64,000 nt of DNA, taken from assembly GCF_002723915.1 (NCBI RefSeq), contig NZ_BEWL01000001.1, positions 496,001 through 560,000 of the forward strand, written 5' to 3'. This document shows, in pieces, positions 8,059 to 17,288 of this stretch; position 1 is the first letter of the stretch; each line of letters opens with the position of its first letter. Both the position numbers and the translations under genes were made by a program. This DNA comes from Gluconobacter albidus. Its GTDB lineage: Bacteria; Pseudomonadota; Alphaproteobacteria; Acetobacterales; Acetobacteraceae. The notes below the pieces were generated by a model, which was not told the DNA's origin, did not search any database, and saw only the letters and a program-made list of their open reading frames with translations.

Positions 8059-9060
8059 TCAGAGACCTTCCGCCGTTCTCGCCATACGTCGACGACGCGG
8101 CCGCCCTGCGTTTTCTTCAAATCGTTCACTGATCTGGGCGGTCGTTTCCGGCGCAGCCAGAACAGCCCCGGATGCTTCGACACATCCGACTTTCTGTACG
8201 AATGCAAGAAGATCCGGAAAGTCCACTCCCACACCCCGCACCTTCAGGCCGAGCGCTTTCACGGCTTCAAGGGCCGCCCGGTAGAAAAGCATAGCGCTTT
8301 CATCCAACAGCGGAGCCTGCCCCGACTGCCGCCATGTCATGTCCGAGGGTGCCAGCAGAGACGCGTCGAACTGAACGCCGTCCAACAACCCCCCGACAGC
8401 ACGCTCACGCAAAAGGCTCAGGCTGGAGGGGGCACTTCCAAACCCACCAAGAAAAATCTGGCATCCCTGATCGCGCAGGGCGGAGAGCGTGTAACAGGTC
8501 TCCTTGTCCTCCTGTGCCAGGCCGCTTTCCTGAAAAACCAGATCCAGACGGCTGACAGGAAAATCGCTACTTTGAAGAACCGCATTCAGGCGACCGTTAA
8601 AGTCTCCGTCAGGAGCCTGATCGTCCTCCAGAGAGACCATCAGACGCATCCCATCCGGCCATGTCGCGGCCTGTGAACACGCATTCCCCAGCAGATCCGA
8701 GTCAAACTCCCTCTGCTGCTGGCCCAGACTCTTGCGCCTGCTCTTGCGAAGGGTCCGACGTGGGACCGAGAGCCAGAGCTGGCTCATGTCCACCTGCGCC
8801 CCGAGCACCTTGTCTGTTCCGCTGCGTCCCAGCACGAAGCGTGGCAGCCATCGTAGGGGAGGCAGGGCGCTTTTCTGCCGGGCCCTGCGACTCCGCAGCG
8901 TCGTGGCAAACATTCCCGCACTGGACTCAGCCATGGAGGCTGCATAGTCCGGTTTACCTTCGGGCGGTTCGGACAGCCCATCCACCCTGTCTGTCTGACC
9001 GACATACAGGTCCTGAGGAGTTGCCGCCACCGAAGTCGCTCCCCGTCCTAGATCATCCAA
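8059..9060 (-). CDS. Degenerate EAL-domain protein (probable non-catalytic)
   Basis: A 333-residue protein. The middle and C-terminal part aligns to an EAL domain: LDLVFQESGLAQED matches the ELTES segment, IFLGGFGSAPSSLSLLR matches the DDFGTGYSSL loop, and GVQFDASLL matches the K-x-D-x-S segment. The two Asp of DDFG are Gly-Gly, the Lys is Gln and there is no EAL triplet, so c-di-GMP hydrolysis is unlikely; binding or a regulatory role remains possible. The N-terminal 100 residues are low in recognisable features. I place the start at a TTG (9060) because a perfect GGAGGTG lies six bases upstream on the minus strand; the GTG at 9069 is inside that ribosome-binding site. Confidence 0.7.
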   Translation of the reverse strand: MDDLGRGATSVAATPQDLYVGQTDRVDGLSEPPEGKPDYAASMAESSAGMFATTLRSRRARQKSALPPLRWLPRFVLGRSGTDKVLGAQVDMSQLWLSVPRRTLRKSRRKSLGQQQREFDSDLLGNACSQAATWPDGMRLMVSLEDDQAPDGDFNGRLNAVLQSSDFPVSRLDLVFQESGLAQEDKETCYTLSALRDQGCQIFLGGFGSAPSSLSLLRERAVGGLLDGVQFDASLLAPSDMTWRQSGQAPLLDESAMLFYRAALEAVKALGLKVRGVGVDFPDLLAFVQKVGCVEASGAVLAAPETTAQISERFEENAGRPRRRRMARTAEGL

Positions 9061-9318
9061 TGCGGACACCTCCGTTCTTCATGTCGGGACATTGCCGCTC
9101 AACACCCTAATTTTTCCTTAATGGTGCAGGCTTTTCTGATGTCGTTTGAACCCGGATTACCGGCCTATACCCGCCTGGCCTATCGCCCCCGGCATGCCGA
9201 AACTCTTCGTTCGATCAATCCGGACAAAGCTGCTACGGTTTCGTGTCCGGACCTTCTTCCGGGCCTGTGACACCCTTGGGCGTGGGGTCTATTCCCCTCC
9301 GAGACAGGACCATTCTGC

Positions 9319-10578
9319 ATGCCGGATGCCACAACCCGCTCCGCCGTATCTACATCTTCCCAAGGCTCTCTTGTTGCCCTCCTGCCCTACTGGCAGGTCA
9401 CTTTTGCTTCCTTTCTGGGCTGGTTTCTGGACGCTTTCGACCAGACAACACTTATGTTCACCCTCCCCGACATCGCCCATGATTTCGGATGCACGATCGC
9501 CGATCTGGGGGCTGTGCTGATGGGGCAGTCCATCGGGCGCGCTGTTGGCAATACCGGCTGGGGATGGCTGGCTGACCACTATGGTCGCAAGCCGGCTTTC
9601 ATGCTTGGCGTCGTCTGGTTTGCGGTCTTTTCCGCCATGACCGGGCTCTCCCATCACTTTTATGTGCTGATGGCCGTGCAGTTCCTGTTCGGAATCGGCT
9701 TTGGCGGCGAATGGACCGCCTCAGCCGCTCTGCTGATGGAAAGCGTCCCGGCGTGGACACGCCCCATGGCCTCCGCACTCATGATGTCGGGCTATGAAGT
9801 CGGCTATTTCGCTGCGGCTGGCGTGCAGGCTCTGATCCTGCCGCATTATGGATGGCGCGTGCTGTTCTTCATCGGCCTCGCCCCTGCTGCGCTGGCATTG
9901 TTCATTCGGATTGGTGTGCCGGAAAGCCCGGTCTGGCTGCGGACCCACGAAGACCGTCTGGCCAGAAAGCGGCACCACACAGCGCCCCCACCGCGTCCGA
10001 AATTCCGTCTGACGGGTGCAGCGCTTCAGGCGATCGCTTTCATGAGCTTTCTCGAATTTCAGAAAGCCGCGATCTACACCTATTACCCGACCATTCTGCG
10101 TGGCAGTCACCATCTGACGCAGCAGGCCGTTTTCTGGCCGGTGACGCTCTATTGCCTCGGATCGTTTGGCGGAAAAGTCCTTTGCGGCTGGCTGGCAGAG
10201 CGTTTCGGGGAAGTCCGAGTCATGCTCAGCGCGCTGGTCGTCGTGATGCTGACGATCTGGCCGTTCCTGAGCGCACCCACCTGGACCATGCTGCTGACCG
10301 CAGCCTTCGTCATGGGCGCTGCAGCTTCGGGGATTTTCGCGCTTGTCCCGCATTATCTGGCACAACGTTTTCCGTCCGACACACGCAGCTTCGGCATGGG
10401 ACTGGGCTATGCGCTCGGCTCCATCGGGCAGGGCATGGCGCAGAAACTCGTGCCCATGTTCGGCCCAACCATTCTTACACTGCCGCTCTCAGCCGAACTT
10501 TTCGTGCTGGGCACCAGTCTCGTGACGGGTGCGATCGCCCTGATCCGACCGAAGGAACTTCCCGGCGAACATATGTGA
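9319..10578 (+). CDS. MFS transporter, aromatic acid/sialate:H+ symporter-like
   Basis: A 419-residue protein with 12 predicted membrane helices. The opening FLGWFLDAFDQTTLMFTLPD matches the carboxylate/sugar-acid symporter group (NanT/ShiA/Jen-like), and the MFS signature GWLADHYGRKPA follows the second helix. RFSLG-type loop motifs and a mid-protein PESPVW are also typical. Substrate cannot be read from sequence; organic acids are the most usual for this group. The ATG has AGGA about ten bases upstream. It is divergent from the EAL-like gene and converges on the FAD oxidoreductase. Confidence 0.88.
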   Translation: MPDATTRSAVSTSSQGSLVALLPYWQVTFASFLGWFLDAFDQTTLMFTLPDIAHDFGCTIADLGAVLMGQSIGRAVGNTGWGWLADHYGRKPAFMLGVVWFAVFSAMTGLSHHFYVLMAVQFLFGIGFGGEWTASAALLMESVPAWTRPMASALMMSGYEVGYFAAAGVQALILPHYGWRVLFFIGLAPAALALFIRIGVPESPVWLRTHEDRLARKRHHTAPPPRPKFRLTGAALQAIAFMSFLEFQKAAIYTYYPTILRGSHHLTQQAVFWPVTLYCLGSFGGKVLCGWLAERFGEVRVMLSALVVVMLTIWPFLSAPTWTMLLTAAFVMGAAASGIFALVPHYLAQRFPSDTRSFGMGLGYALGSIGQGMAQKLVPMFGPTILTLPLSAELFVLGTSLVTGAIALIRPKELPGEHM

Positions 10579-10596
10579 GGGCTGTGTGGCGGTCTC

Positions 10597-12204
10597 TTAA
10601 AGAGAGGCCGCAAGCCACTCCGCCGCCCGGATGCCATCAATCCCGGCGGAAAGGATGCCACCGGCATAGCCCGCCCCCTCGCCCGCCGGAAACAGCCCGC
10701 GCAGGGTCGGGCTTTGACCGTCACGGTCACGCCGCAGGCGGATCGGAGATGATGTCCGCGTCTCCACACCTGTCATGACGGCATCATCCATGGAAAAGCC
10801 GCGCAGCTTGCGCTCGAATTGCGGCAGGGCCTCACGGATGGCGTCTGTGACGAAAGCCGGCAGGCACAGCGTCAGATCCGTCGGCGTTACACCGGGCTGA
10901 TAGGACGGCACGACATTCCCCAGTGACGTGGACGGACGCCTTGCCAGAAAATCCCCGACCCGCTGGGCGGGGGCATTGTAATTGCCCCCACCAGCGATGA
11001 ACGCCGCCTTTTCCCACTGGCGCTGAAACGCCATGCCGCCCAGAACGTCGTCCGGGAAATCCAGCTCGGGCTTCACCTCAACGACGATACCGCTATTGGC
11101 ATTGCGCTCGGCCCGCGAATACTGGCTCATCCCGTTGGTGACGACCTGCCCTTCCTCGGAGGTCGCCGCCACAACCTGGCCGCCCGGGCACATGCAGAAC
11201 GAATAGACTGCACGGCCATTCGACGCATGATGGACGAGCTTGTAATCCGCAGCCCCCAGCATCTCGTGTCCGGCACTGGCGCCGAAACGGGCCACATCAA
11301 TCACGGACTGGGGGTGTTCGATCCGTACGCCGATGGAGAACGGCTTGGGGTCCATCTCCACATGGGCCTGACGCAGCATTTCAAACGTATCGCGCGCCGA
11401 ATGCCCGACCGCCAGAATGACCCGCTCCGCCGGAAGGTTTTCACCATTCGAAAGATGCAAGCCGCGCAGACGACGCTCCTCACCCTCGCCGTCCATCTCA
11501 AACCCTTCAACGCGGGTCTCGAAACGGTATTCGCCGCCCAGACGCTCGATTTCAGCGCGGATGAACATGACCATCGTGACCAGACGGAACGTGCCGATAT
11601 GGGGCTTGGAAATGGTCAGGATTTCTTCCGGGGCCCCCGCGCGGACGAATTCTTCCAGAACATGCCGCCCCAGATGCCGCGCGTCTGACACGCCGGAATA
11701 GAGCTTGCCGTCCGAGAACGTCCCGGCTCCACCTTCGCCGAACTGAACGTTGCTTTCGGGCGTCAGGACGGATTTGCGCCACAGGGCGAACGTATCGACC
11801 GTCCGCGCCTTCACGTCCTTGCCGCGCTCGATAATGATGGGCTTCAGACCGGCCTGAGCCAGTGTCAGCGCCGCCATGATCCCGCACGGCCCCGCCCCGA
11901 TCACGACAGGGCGCGGCATCCCTTCCGGCAACGTCGCCTTGGGCAAATGATAGGTCGTGTCTGGTGTCGGGCGGATATGCTGATCGTTCGCATGTGCGGC
12001 CAGAACTGCGGCCTCGTTCGCAACGTCACAGTCCACATTATAGACCAGCACGATATGGCCCCGCTTGCGGGCATCATATCCGCGGCGCGCCACGGTCAGG
12101 CTGTTCAGATCTTCAGAAGCAATGTTCAGACGCGCAAACACGGCTTCGCGCAGCGCCTCCGCCGCATGATCAAGCGGGAGGCGCAGTTCAGTTATGCGGA
12201 TCAT
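10597..12204 (-). CDS. NAD(P)/FAD-dependent oxidoreductase, COG2509 type
   Basis: A 535-residue flavoprotein. An N-terminal segment of about 90 residues precedes the dinucleotide-binding VIGAGPCGIMAALTLAQAG (residues 101-119). Other conserved blocks include FGEGGAGTFSDGKLYSG, VEMDPKPFSIGVRIEHPQS, and CMCPGGQVVAATSEEG. The C-terminal FPAGEGAGYAGGILSAG closes the FAD domain. The family is widespread but its substrate is unknown. The start codon shares one base with the stop of the upstream membrane protein (TGATG), so translation is probably coupled. Confidence 0.9.
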   Translation of the reverse strand: MIRITELRLPLDHAAEALREAVFARLNIASEDLNSLTVARRGYDARKRGHIVLVYNVDCDVANEAAVLAAHANDQHIRPTPDTTYHLPKATLPEGMPRPVVIGAGPCGIMAALTLAQAGLKPIIIERGKDVKARTVDTFALWRKSVLTPESNVQFGEGGAGTFSDGKLYSGVSDARHLGRHVLEEFVRAGAPEEILTISKPHIGTFRLVTMVMFIRAEIERLGGEYRFETRVEGFEMDGEGEERRLRGLHLSNGENLPAERVILAVGHSARDTFEMLRQAHVEMDPKPFSIGVRIEHPQSVIDVARFGASAGHEMLGAADYKLVHHASNGRAVYSFCMCPGGQVVAATSEEGQVVTNGMSQYSRAERNANSGIVVEVKPELDFPDDVLGGMAFQRQWEKAAFIAGGGNYNAPAQRVGDFLARRPSTSLGNVVPSYQPGVTPTDLTLCLPAFVTDAIREALPQFERKLRGFSMDDAVMTGVETRTSSPIRLRRDRDGQSPTLRGLFPAGEGAGYAGGILSAGIDGIRAAEWLAASL

Positions 12205-12833
12205 CAGTGGTGTCCGTTCCCCGAATCATTCCCTGCCTTTCCCGCAACTGGCGGCGCGGGATCGGCATGATGCGTATCCGGTGAGCCCTCCATGATCCGG
12301 TCCATGATGGCCATCAGCACACCGGAGACGACGAAGGCCAGATGGATGCCGACGCTCCATTCCAGAGCGCGTGTCGAGGTCTCGTCCACGCGGATGAAAT
12401 CCGCCAGCACATGGATCGCGGACATCGCCACGATCGACGCCATCAGCTTGATCTTGATGTCCCCGAACGTGACATGCCCGATCCAGCTCGGATAATCCTC
12501 ATGACTGCGGATATCGAGCCGCGAGACGAAGTTCTCGTAGCCCGAGAACATCACGATCAGCAGAAGATTGGCCAGCAGGACCAGATCAATCAGATCCAGC
12601 ACACCGACGAACACATCGTCGAAATCCAGCCCCGTTGCCTTCAGCACCAGTCCAATCAACTGCTGGAAGAACTTGAACGCCACCAGCAGCAGCCCGATCG
12701 TCAGGCCGAAATAAAGCGGTGCGGCGATCCAGCGGGTCGCGAAGAAGGCGCGCTCCATCATGCCCTCGGCACGGCCGAAACTGCCGGTACGTCGGGTGGA
12801 CTGCGGATCGGGAGAAGGAGAGGAAGTCGTCAT
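12204..12833 (-). CDS. UPF0114 (YqhA) family membrane protein
   Basis: A 209-residue protein with four hydrophobic segments. The block ERAFFATRWIAAPLYFGL, the central FDDVFVGVLDLIDLVLLANL and GYENFVSRLD followed by WIGHVTFGDIKIKLMASI match the UPF0114/TIGR00645 family. Function is unknown. It is the first gene of a two-gene unit with the FAD oxidoreductase. Confidence 0.9.
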   Translation of the reverse strand: MTTSSPSPDPQSTRRTGSFGRAEGMMERAFFATRWIAAPLYFGLTIGLLLVAFKFFQQLIGLVLKATGLDFDDVFVGVLDLIDLVLLANLLLIVMFSGYENFVSRLDIRSHEDYPSWIGHVTFGDIKIKLMASIVAMSAIHVLADFIRVDETSTRALEWSVGIHLAFVVSGVLMAIMDRIMEGSPDTHHADPAPPVAGKAGNDSGNGHH

Positions 12834-12912
12834 GCTTCCTCTCTACGATTTCAGGGGGCGTTTCGCCACCATGTTGTGAGCATGGGGGCGTGAGCGATCC
12901 GCTGCCCATCCC

Positions 12913-13494
12913 TTACGGTGTGATCTGCGTGCCCAGAACCTTGAGGAGCTGCCCGATCCAGGCCGGATGCGCGGGCCATGCCGGACCGGTGACAAACTGC
13001 CCGTCCGTCACGGCGCCATCCATTGGAAGGGCCTGATATTCGGCCCCGGCGAGCAGCACTTCCGCACGACAGGCCGGATAGGCCGAAATCTTTTTGCCTT
13101 TGATGACGCCTGCCGCCGCCAGAAGCTGCGGACCGTGACACACGGCCGCCACCGGCTTGCCGCTCTCGACAAAAGCCCTAACCAGATCCAGCACACTCTC
13201 ATCGGTACCGAGCTGTTCCGGCGCACGTCCACCCGGAATGACCAGCGCGTCGTAAGAATCTGCCGTCACGCCGGCATAGGTCGCGTTCAGCGTGAAATTA
13301 TGGCCGCGCTTTTCGGTGTAGGTCTGATGGCCTTCGAAGTCATGGATCGCCGTGGCGATCTGCTCCCCGGCCTTCTTGCCCGGCGAGACCACATCGACCT
13401 TGTGCCCGACCAGAAGCAGCATCTGGAACGGCACCATGATTTCGTAATCCTCAACGAAATCACCTGCGATGATGAGAATACGTTTTTCGGCCAT
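12913..13494 (-). CDS. DJ-1/PfpI family protein
   Basis: A 193-residue glutamine-amidotransferase-like protein. The nucleophile elbow AAVCHGPQ places Cys119 in the usual position and a conserved acidic residue precedes EIMVPF near residue 18. PfpI/YhbO relatives have been assigned protease, deglycase or stress functions; which applies is not clear. The start at 13494 has AGGA about nine bases upstream (MAEKRILIIAGDF is a family-typical N-terminus); a longer frame from 13641 adds unrelated sequence. Confidence 0.9.
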   Translation of the reverse strand: MAEKRILIIAGDFVEDYEIMVPFQMLLLVGHKVDVVSPGKKAGEQIATAIHDFEGHQTYTEKRGHNFTLNATYAGVTADSYDALVIPGGRAPEQLGTDESVLDLVRAFVESGKPVAAVCHGPQLLAAAGVIKGKKISAYPACRAEVLLAGAEYQALPMDGAVTDGQFVTGPAWPAHPAWIGQLLKVLGTQITP

Positions 13495-13668
13495 CGTTTC
13501 CTGTCCTTCTTCATAGGCGCAGTCCCAGGGGCTGCGGCCAGTCTTCACCCTGTAACGACACCACGCCCCATGCCGTTCGGCAATATCGTCACGCATGGGG
13601 ATATAGAGATGGGACGGTCGCGTCACATGCGGTAAGGTCATGCCTTCATTCTTGCAGCACTGGCCTCC

Positions 13669-14709
13669 ATGACTTCAGATCCCCACCACGCCTGCGATCA
13701 CGCCCATCATGACGCCGCCCCGCATGACCATGCAGGACACGACCACGCGGACCATGACCACCACGATCATGACCACGGGGATTGCGACGGGCACAGTCAT
13801 GGCTTCGGATTCGGCCACCAGCACGTCCATGCTCCGGCAAGTTTCGGTGCGGCCTTCGCCATTGGCATCGCCCTGAACGCAGCCTATGTCGCAGGCGAAG
13901 CGCTCTGGGGCGTCTGGGCGCATTCGATGTCCCTGCTGGCCGATGCGGGACACAACCTGTCCGACGTATTGGGTCTCGCGGGGGCATGGCTGGCGCAGGT
14001 TCTGGCGACCCGTCCCTCCAGCGCACGCTTCACCTATGGGCTGCGCCGCTCCACGATCCTCTCGGCCCTTGCAAACGCCACGATCCTGCTGCTGGTGACC
14101 GGCGGAATCGTCTGGGAATCCGTCCTGCGCCTGTTCTCCCACGAGATGGTGCAGGGCGAGATCATCAGCTGGGTCGCGCTGGTCGGGATCGCCGTCAACA
14201 CCGTCACGGCCCTGCTGTTTATGAAAGGCGCCTCGAACGATCTCAACATCCGTGGCGCCTTCCTGCACATGGCAGCGGATGCCGTCATGGCGTTTTCGGT
14301 CGTCATCGCCGGACTGCTCATTTCGTTTACGGGTTATACGATCATCGACCCGATCATGAGCCTGATCGTCTCTGCGTCCATCGTCGCCGGTACATGGTCC
14401 CTGCTGCGCCATTCGCTGGATCTGGCGCTGGATGCGGTCCCGGCGGGGATCGACCCCGGGGCGGTTCAGACAGCCCTCCTGTCCGTCGAAGGCGTGTCCG
14501 GTCTGCATCATCTGCATATCTGGGCCATGAGCACGACCGAGACTGCCCTGACCGTTCATCTCCTCTGCGATCCTGCACATCCCGTTTCTCCGGACCGGAT
14601 CATCGCGAGCGCCGCCGCGCTGCTGCGGACGCAGTTTGACATCGCCCACCCCACTTTCCAGCTTGAAACACAGCCCTCTGTCTGCGACACGCACCAGCCC
14701 TGCTGCTGA
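13669..14709 (+). CDS. Cation diffusion facilitator with His-rich N-terminus (zinc efflux type)
   Basis: A 346-residue transporter. Residues 6-54 contain 19 His interspersed with Asp, a likely cytosolic metal buffer. Six membrane helices follow, with the site-A motifs SLLADAGHNLSD in helix 2 and HMAADAVMA in helix 5 (H-x3-D pairs, characteristic of zinc-transporting CDFs such as ZitB). The C-terminal cytoplasmic domain contains GLHHLHIWAMSTTE, typical of the family. The protein ends with C-x-x-H-x-x-CC. The start follows the DJ-1 region divergently. A second CDF starts nine bases downstream. Confidence 0.93.
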   Translation: MTSDPHHACDHAHHDAAPHDHAGHDHADHDHHDHDHGDCDGHSHGFGFGHQHVHAPASFGAAFAIGIALNAAYVAGEALWGVWAHSMSLLADAGHNLSDVLGLAGAWLAQVLATRPSSARFTYGLRRSTILSALANATILLLVTGGIVWESVLRLFSHEMVQGEIISWVALVGIAVNTVTALLFMKGASNDLNIRGAFLHMAADAVMAFSVVIAGLLISFTGYTIIDPIMSLIVSASIVAGTWSLLRHSLDLALDAVPAGIDPGAVQTALLSVEGVSGLHHLHIWAMSTTETALTVHLLCDPAHPVSPDRIIASAAALLRTQFDIAHPTFQLETQPSVCDTHQPCC

Positions 14710-14718
14710 GGACGCGTC

Positions 14719-15612
14719 ATGACATCAACCCGCATCAAGGTCGCCCGGGCCTCCATCGCACTGAGCGTGGTGGTCCTTGCCATCAAATACGCGGCCTATG
14801 CGGTCTCGGGCTCCAGCGCCCTGCTTTCGGACGCGATCGAGACCATCCTGAACGTGGTGGCGGCTGTCGGAACGCTCTGGGCCATGTCCGTCGCGGCCCT
14901 TCCGGCCGACGACAACCATCCCTACGGCCACGGCAAAGCGGAATATCTGTCCGCAGTCCTCGAAGGCGTTCTGGTCGTCCTGACGGCCATCGGCATTCTG
15001 GTCATCGCCGTTCATGACTGGCGCCATCCCGAACCCATCCGCGCGCCCTTCTCCGGCGTGGCCCTCAACGCACTGGCCGGGCTGGTCAATCTCGTCTGGG
15101 GCCGCATCCTGATCGCGGTTGGCCGCAAACAGTCCTCACAGGCGCTTCAGGCGGCGGGCGAACACGTCGTTTCGGATGTGTGGGCGACCGTGGCACTCGT
15201 GATCGGCGTCTCCCTGATCCCGCTGCTCAAATGGGACCGCCTCGACGCCGTTCTGTCCGGACTGGTTGCGCTGAACGTCATGCGCGCCGGTTTTTCCATG
15301 ATGAAGCATTCCCTGTCCGGCCTGATGGACGAAGCGCCGTCGCCCGAGCAGATGGAGGCGGTCAAGGCCGTGATTTCCGCCAGCGCCACTGGTGCGCTGG
15401 AGGCCCACGACCTCCGCATCCGCAAGGTCGGCGCCCTGTCCTTCGTGGAATTCCATCTCGTGGTGCCGAGCGCCCTGACCGTCCATGACGCCCATGAAAT
15501 CTGCGACCAGATCGAGGCCGCCATCCGATCCGAACTGGGCCGTGCCTCCATCCACATCCATGTCGAGCCTGAAGACAAGGCCAAACATTCCGGCGCCCTT
15601 GTCCTGAGCTGA
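14719..15612 (+). CDS. Cation diffusion facilitator, FieF-like
   Basis: A 297-residue CDF transporter without a His-rich segment. Helix 2 has ALLSDAIETILN (D-x3 with Glu), helix 5 has AAGEHVVSDVWATVA (H-x3-D), and the loop has DDNHPYGHGKAEY, as in the Fe/Zn exporter FieF. The C-terminal ferredoxin-like domain ends with IHIHVEPEDK. It starts nine bases after the stop of the first CDF and is surely cotranscribed. Differences in the helix-2 site suggest it prefers another metal (Fe, Co or Mn) than its neighbour. Confidence 0.92.
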   Translation: MTSTRIKVARASIALSVVVLAIKYAAYAVSGSSALLSDAIETILNVVAAVGTLWAMSVAALPADDNHPYGHGKAEYLSAVLEGVLVVLTAIGILVIAVHDWRHPEPIRAPFSGVALNALAGLVNLVWGRILIAVGRKQSSQALQAAGEHVVSDVWATVALVIGVSLIPLLKWDRLDAVLSGLVALNVMRAGFSMMKHSLSGLMDEAPSPEQMEAVKAVISASATGALEAHDLRIRKVGALSFVEFHLVVPSALTVHDAHEICDQIEAAIRSELGRASIHIHVEPEDKAKHSGALVLS

Positions 15613-15817
15613 AGCCACAGACTCACTTCATGGGGAAAGCGGCCGCTACTGTGCGGTTTATGACACAGCCCGGAACGGATTCAGCCCCCCGCACGCCATC
15701 AGATGAGAACCCTTGACCCTCCTCCCGCGTTGGTGGCAGGTGCACATCATCAGCGCACGGGCCTTAAAACCGGGCGTATCCTCCACAGCCTGACCCTCCT
15801 TCCCGGACGTCCGAATA

Positions 15818-17260
15818 TTGGCCGATACACCGCCTCCTTCTCCCGTTGCTGCTGTTTCCTCAGAGCCTCCGGCCCCGGACGTGCGCTCCTCGCCACACGC
15901 CATGCGCCGCAAGGACCGCATCCTGCATCTGAGGCGTTCAGCGAAAGTAACGACGAACCAGTGGCGCCGTACGGCGGTTTACTGGCTGGGTGCGGTTCTG
16001 GTCGGTACCGTGGCCGTGCTTTTCGCACGACTGGGCGACTGGGCGGCAGGCATCCGTCACCAGATCATCGCCTGGCATCCCGCGGCCATGCTGATCGTCG
16101 CTCCCGTCGGACTGGCACTCATCACCTGGGCCACACGGACCATCTTCAAGGGCGCGCAGGGTTCGGGCATCCCCCAGACGATCGCAACCCTGCATATCGA
16201 GAATGTTGCGGTCGTGGATCGCGTGCTGTCTCTCAAGACCTCCCTTGGCAAGATCCTGCTGACGTCCTTTGGCCTGATCTGCGGCGCGTCCATCGGCCGC
16301 GAAGGCCCGAGCGTGCAGGTCGGGGCGTCCATCATGCACGCCTTCTCGCGGCTGCTGGGACAGTCGAACATCGCGGCGCGACGCAGCATGATTCTTGCGG
16401 GCGGCGCAGCAGGCATGGCCGCCGCCTTCAACACGCCCCTCGCCGGAATCATGTTCGCCATCGAGGAACTGTCCCATTCTTTCGAACAGAAGACCTCGGG
16501 CCGCACACTCACGGTTGTCGTCCTGTCCGGCGTCACCGCCATCGCGCTGATCGGGAACTACACGTATTTCGGCCATGCGGATGTGGACGTTCCGGTTGGC
16601 ACTGCCTGGATCGCGGTTCTGACCTGCGGCATTCTGGGTGGCCTTGCGGGAGGCAGCTTCTCGGCCATCCTCATTAAAGCCTCACGCGGCATTCCCGGCC
16701 GCGTGGGCCACTTCGCCGCCACGCGCCCCATCGCCTTTGCGGCATCCTGCGGCTTCGTGCTGGCCCTCATCGGCCTTCTCTCCAAAGGCGCGACCTATGG
16801 CACAGGCTACGATCAGGCCCGCGCCATTTTCAACGGCACCGAGCACTATCCCGCTTCGTTCTTCATCCTCAAATATCTGGCGATGATCGTCTCATACTGC
16901 TCCGGCATACCGGGCGGCATGTTCGCCCCCTCCCTTGCCATCGGCGCGGGAATTGGCGGCTGGGTGGAGCAGTTCCTGCCGCACACCACGCCCGGCGCGG
17001 TCGTCCTGCTTGGCACGGTGGCCTATTTCTGCGGCATGTCGCAGTCTCCCCTGACCGCAACCATCATCGTCATGGAAATGTGCGACAACCAGCAGGTTAC
17101 ACTTGCGCTGCTGGCCACGTCCTTTCTGGCCTTCGGCGTATCAAAAATGATCTGCCCGCATTCGCTCTACAGTTGCCTCGCCGACCGCTTCATGGAGGCC
17201 AATGATCGCGGTGCCCATCATAGGCCGCCCGCCTCTGACAAGAAAAAACCGGCGCCCTGA
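15818..17260 (+). CDS. ClC family chloride channel/antiporter
   Basis: A 480-residue membrane protein with the ClC signatures GSGIP (residues 115-119), GREGPSVQ (160-167, with gating Glu162), and GIPGGMFAPSLAIGA. The EE pair in AIEELSHSF matches the internal proton-glutamate region of H+/Cl- exchangers. The start is uncertain: the TTG at 15818 lacks a ribosome-binding site, and an ATG at 15902 also lacks one; the first 28 residues are Pro/Ser-rich. It follows the two CDF genes after 205 bases in which I see no gene. Confidence 0.88.
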   Translation: MADTPPPSPVAAVSSEPPAPDVRSSPHAMRRKDRILHLRRSAKVTTNQWRRTAVYWLGAVLVGTVAVLFARLGDWAAGIRHQIIAWHPAAMLIVAPVGLALITWATRTIFKGAQGSGIPQTIATLHIENVAVVDRVLSLKTSLGKILLTSFGLICGASIGREGPSVQVGASIMHAFSRLLGQSNIAARRSMILAGGAAGMAAAFNTPLAGIMFAIEELSHSFEQKTSGRTLTVVVLSGVTAIALIGNYTYFGHADVDVPVGTAWIAVLTCGILGGLAGGSFSAILIKASRGIPGRVGHFAATRPIAFAASCGFVLALIGLLSKGATYGTGYDQARAIFNGTEHYPASFFILKYLAMIVSYCSGIPGGMFAPSLAIGAGIGGWVEQFLPHTTPGAVVLLGTVAYFCGMSQSPLTATIIVMEMCDNQQVTLALLATSFLAFGVSKMICPHSLYSCLADRFMEANDRGAHHRPPASDKKKPAP

Positions 17261-17277
17261 TTTTTCAGAAACGCCGG
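17249..17277 (-). terminator. Intrinsic terminator for the acid phosphatase gene
   Basis: Outer stem CCGGCG/CGCCGG and inner stem CTGA/TCAG around TTTT, followed on the minus strand by six T. It overlaps the last codons of the ClC gene. Confidence 0.7.
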
Positions 17278-17288
17278 CCGTCCCTCTC

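Noticed and set aside
10579-10620. Possible hairpin between the convergent MFS and FAD oxidoreductase genes
   Set aside because: The arms pair only with a two-base bulge and there is no U-tract; too weak to call a terminator.
13675-14694. 339-codon open frame opposite the first CDF gene
   Set aside because: It mirrors the CDF codons, and its N- and C-terminal ends are low complexity caused by the His-rich repeat on the other strand.
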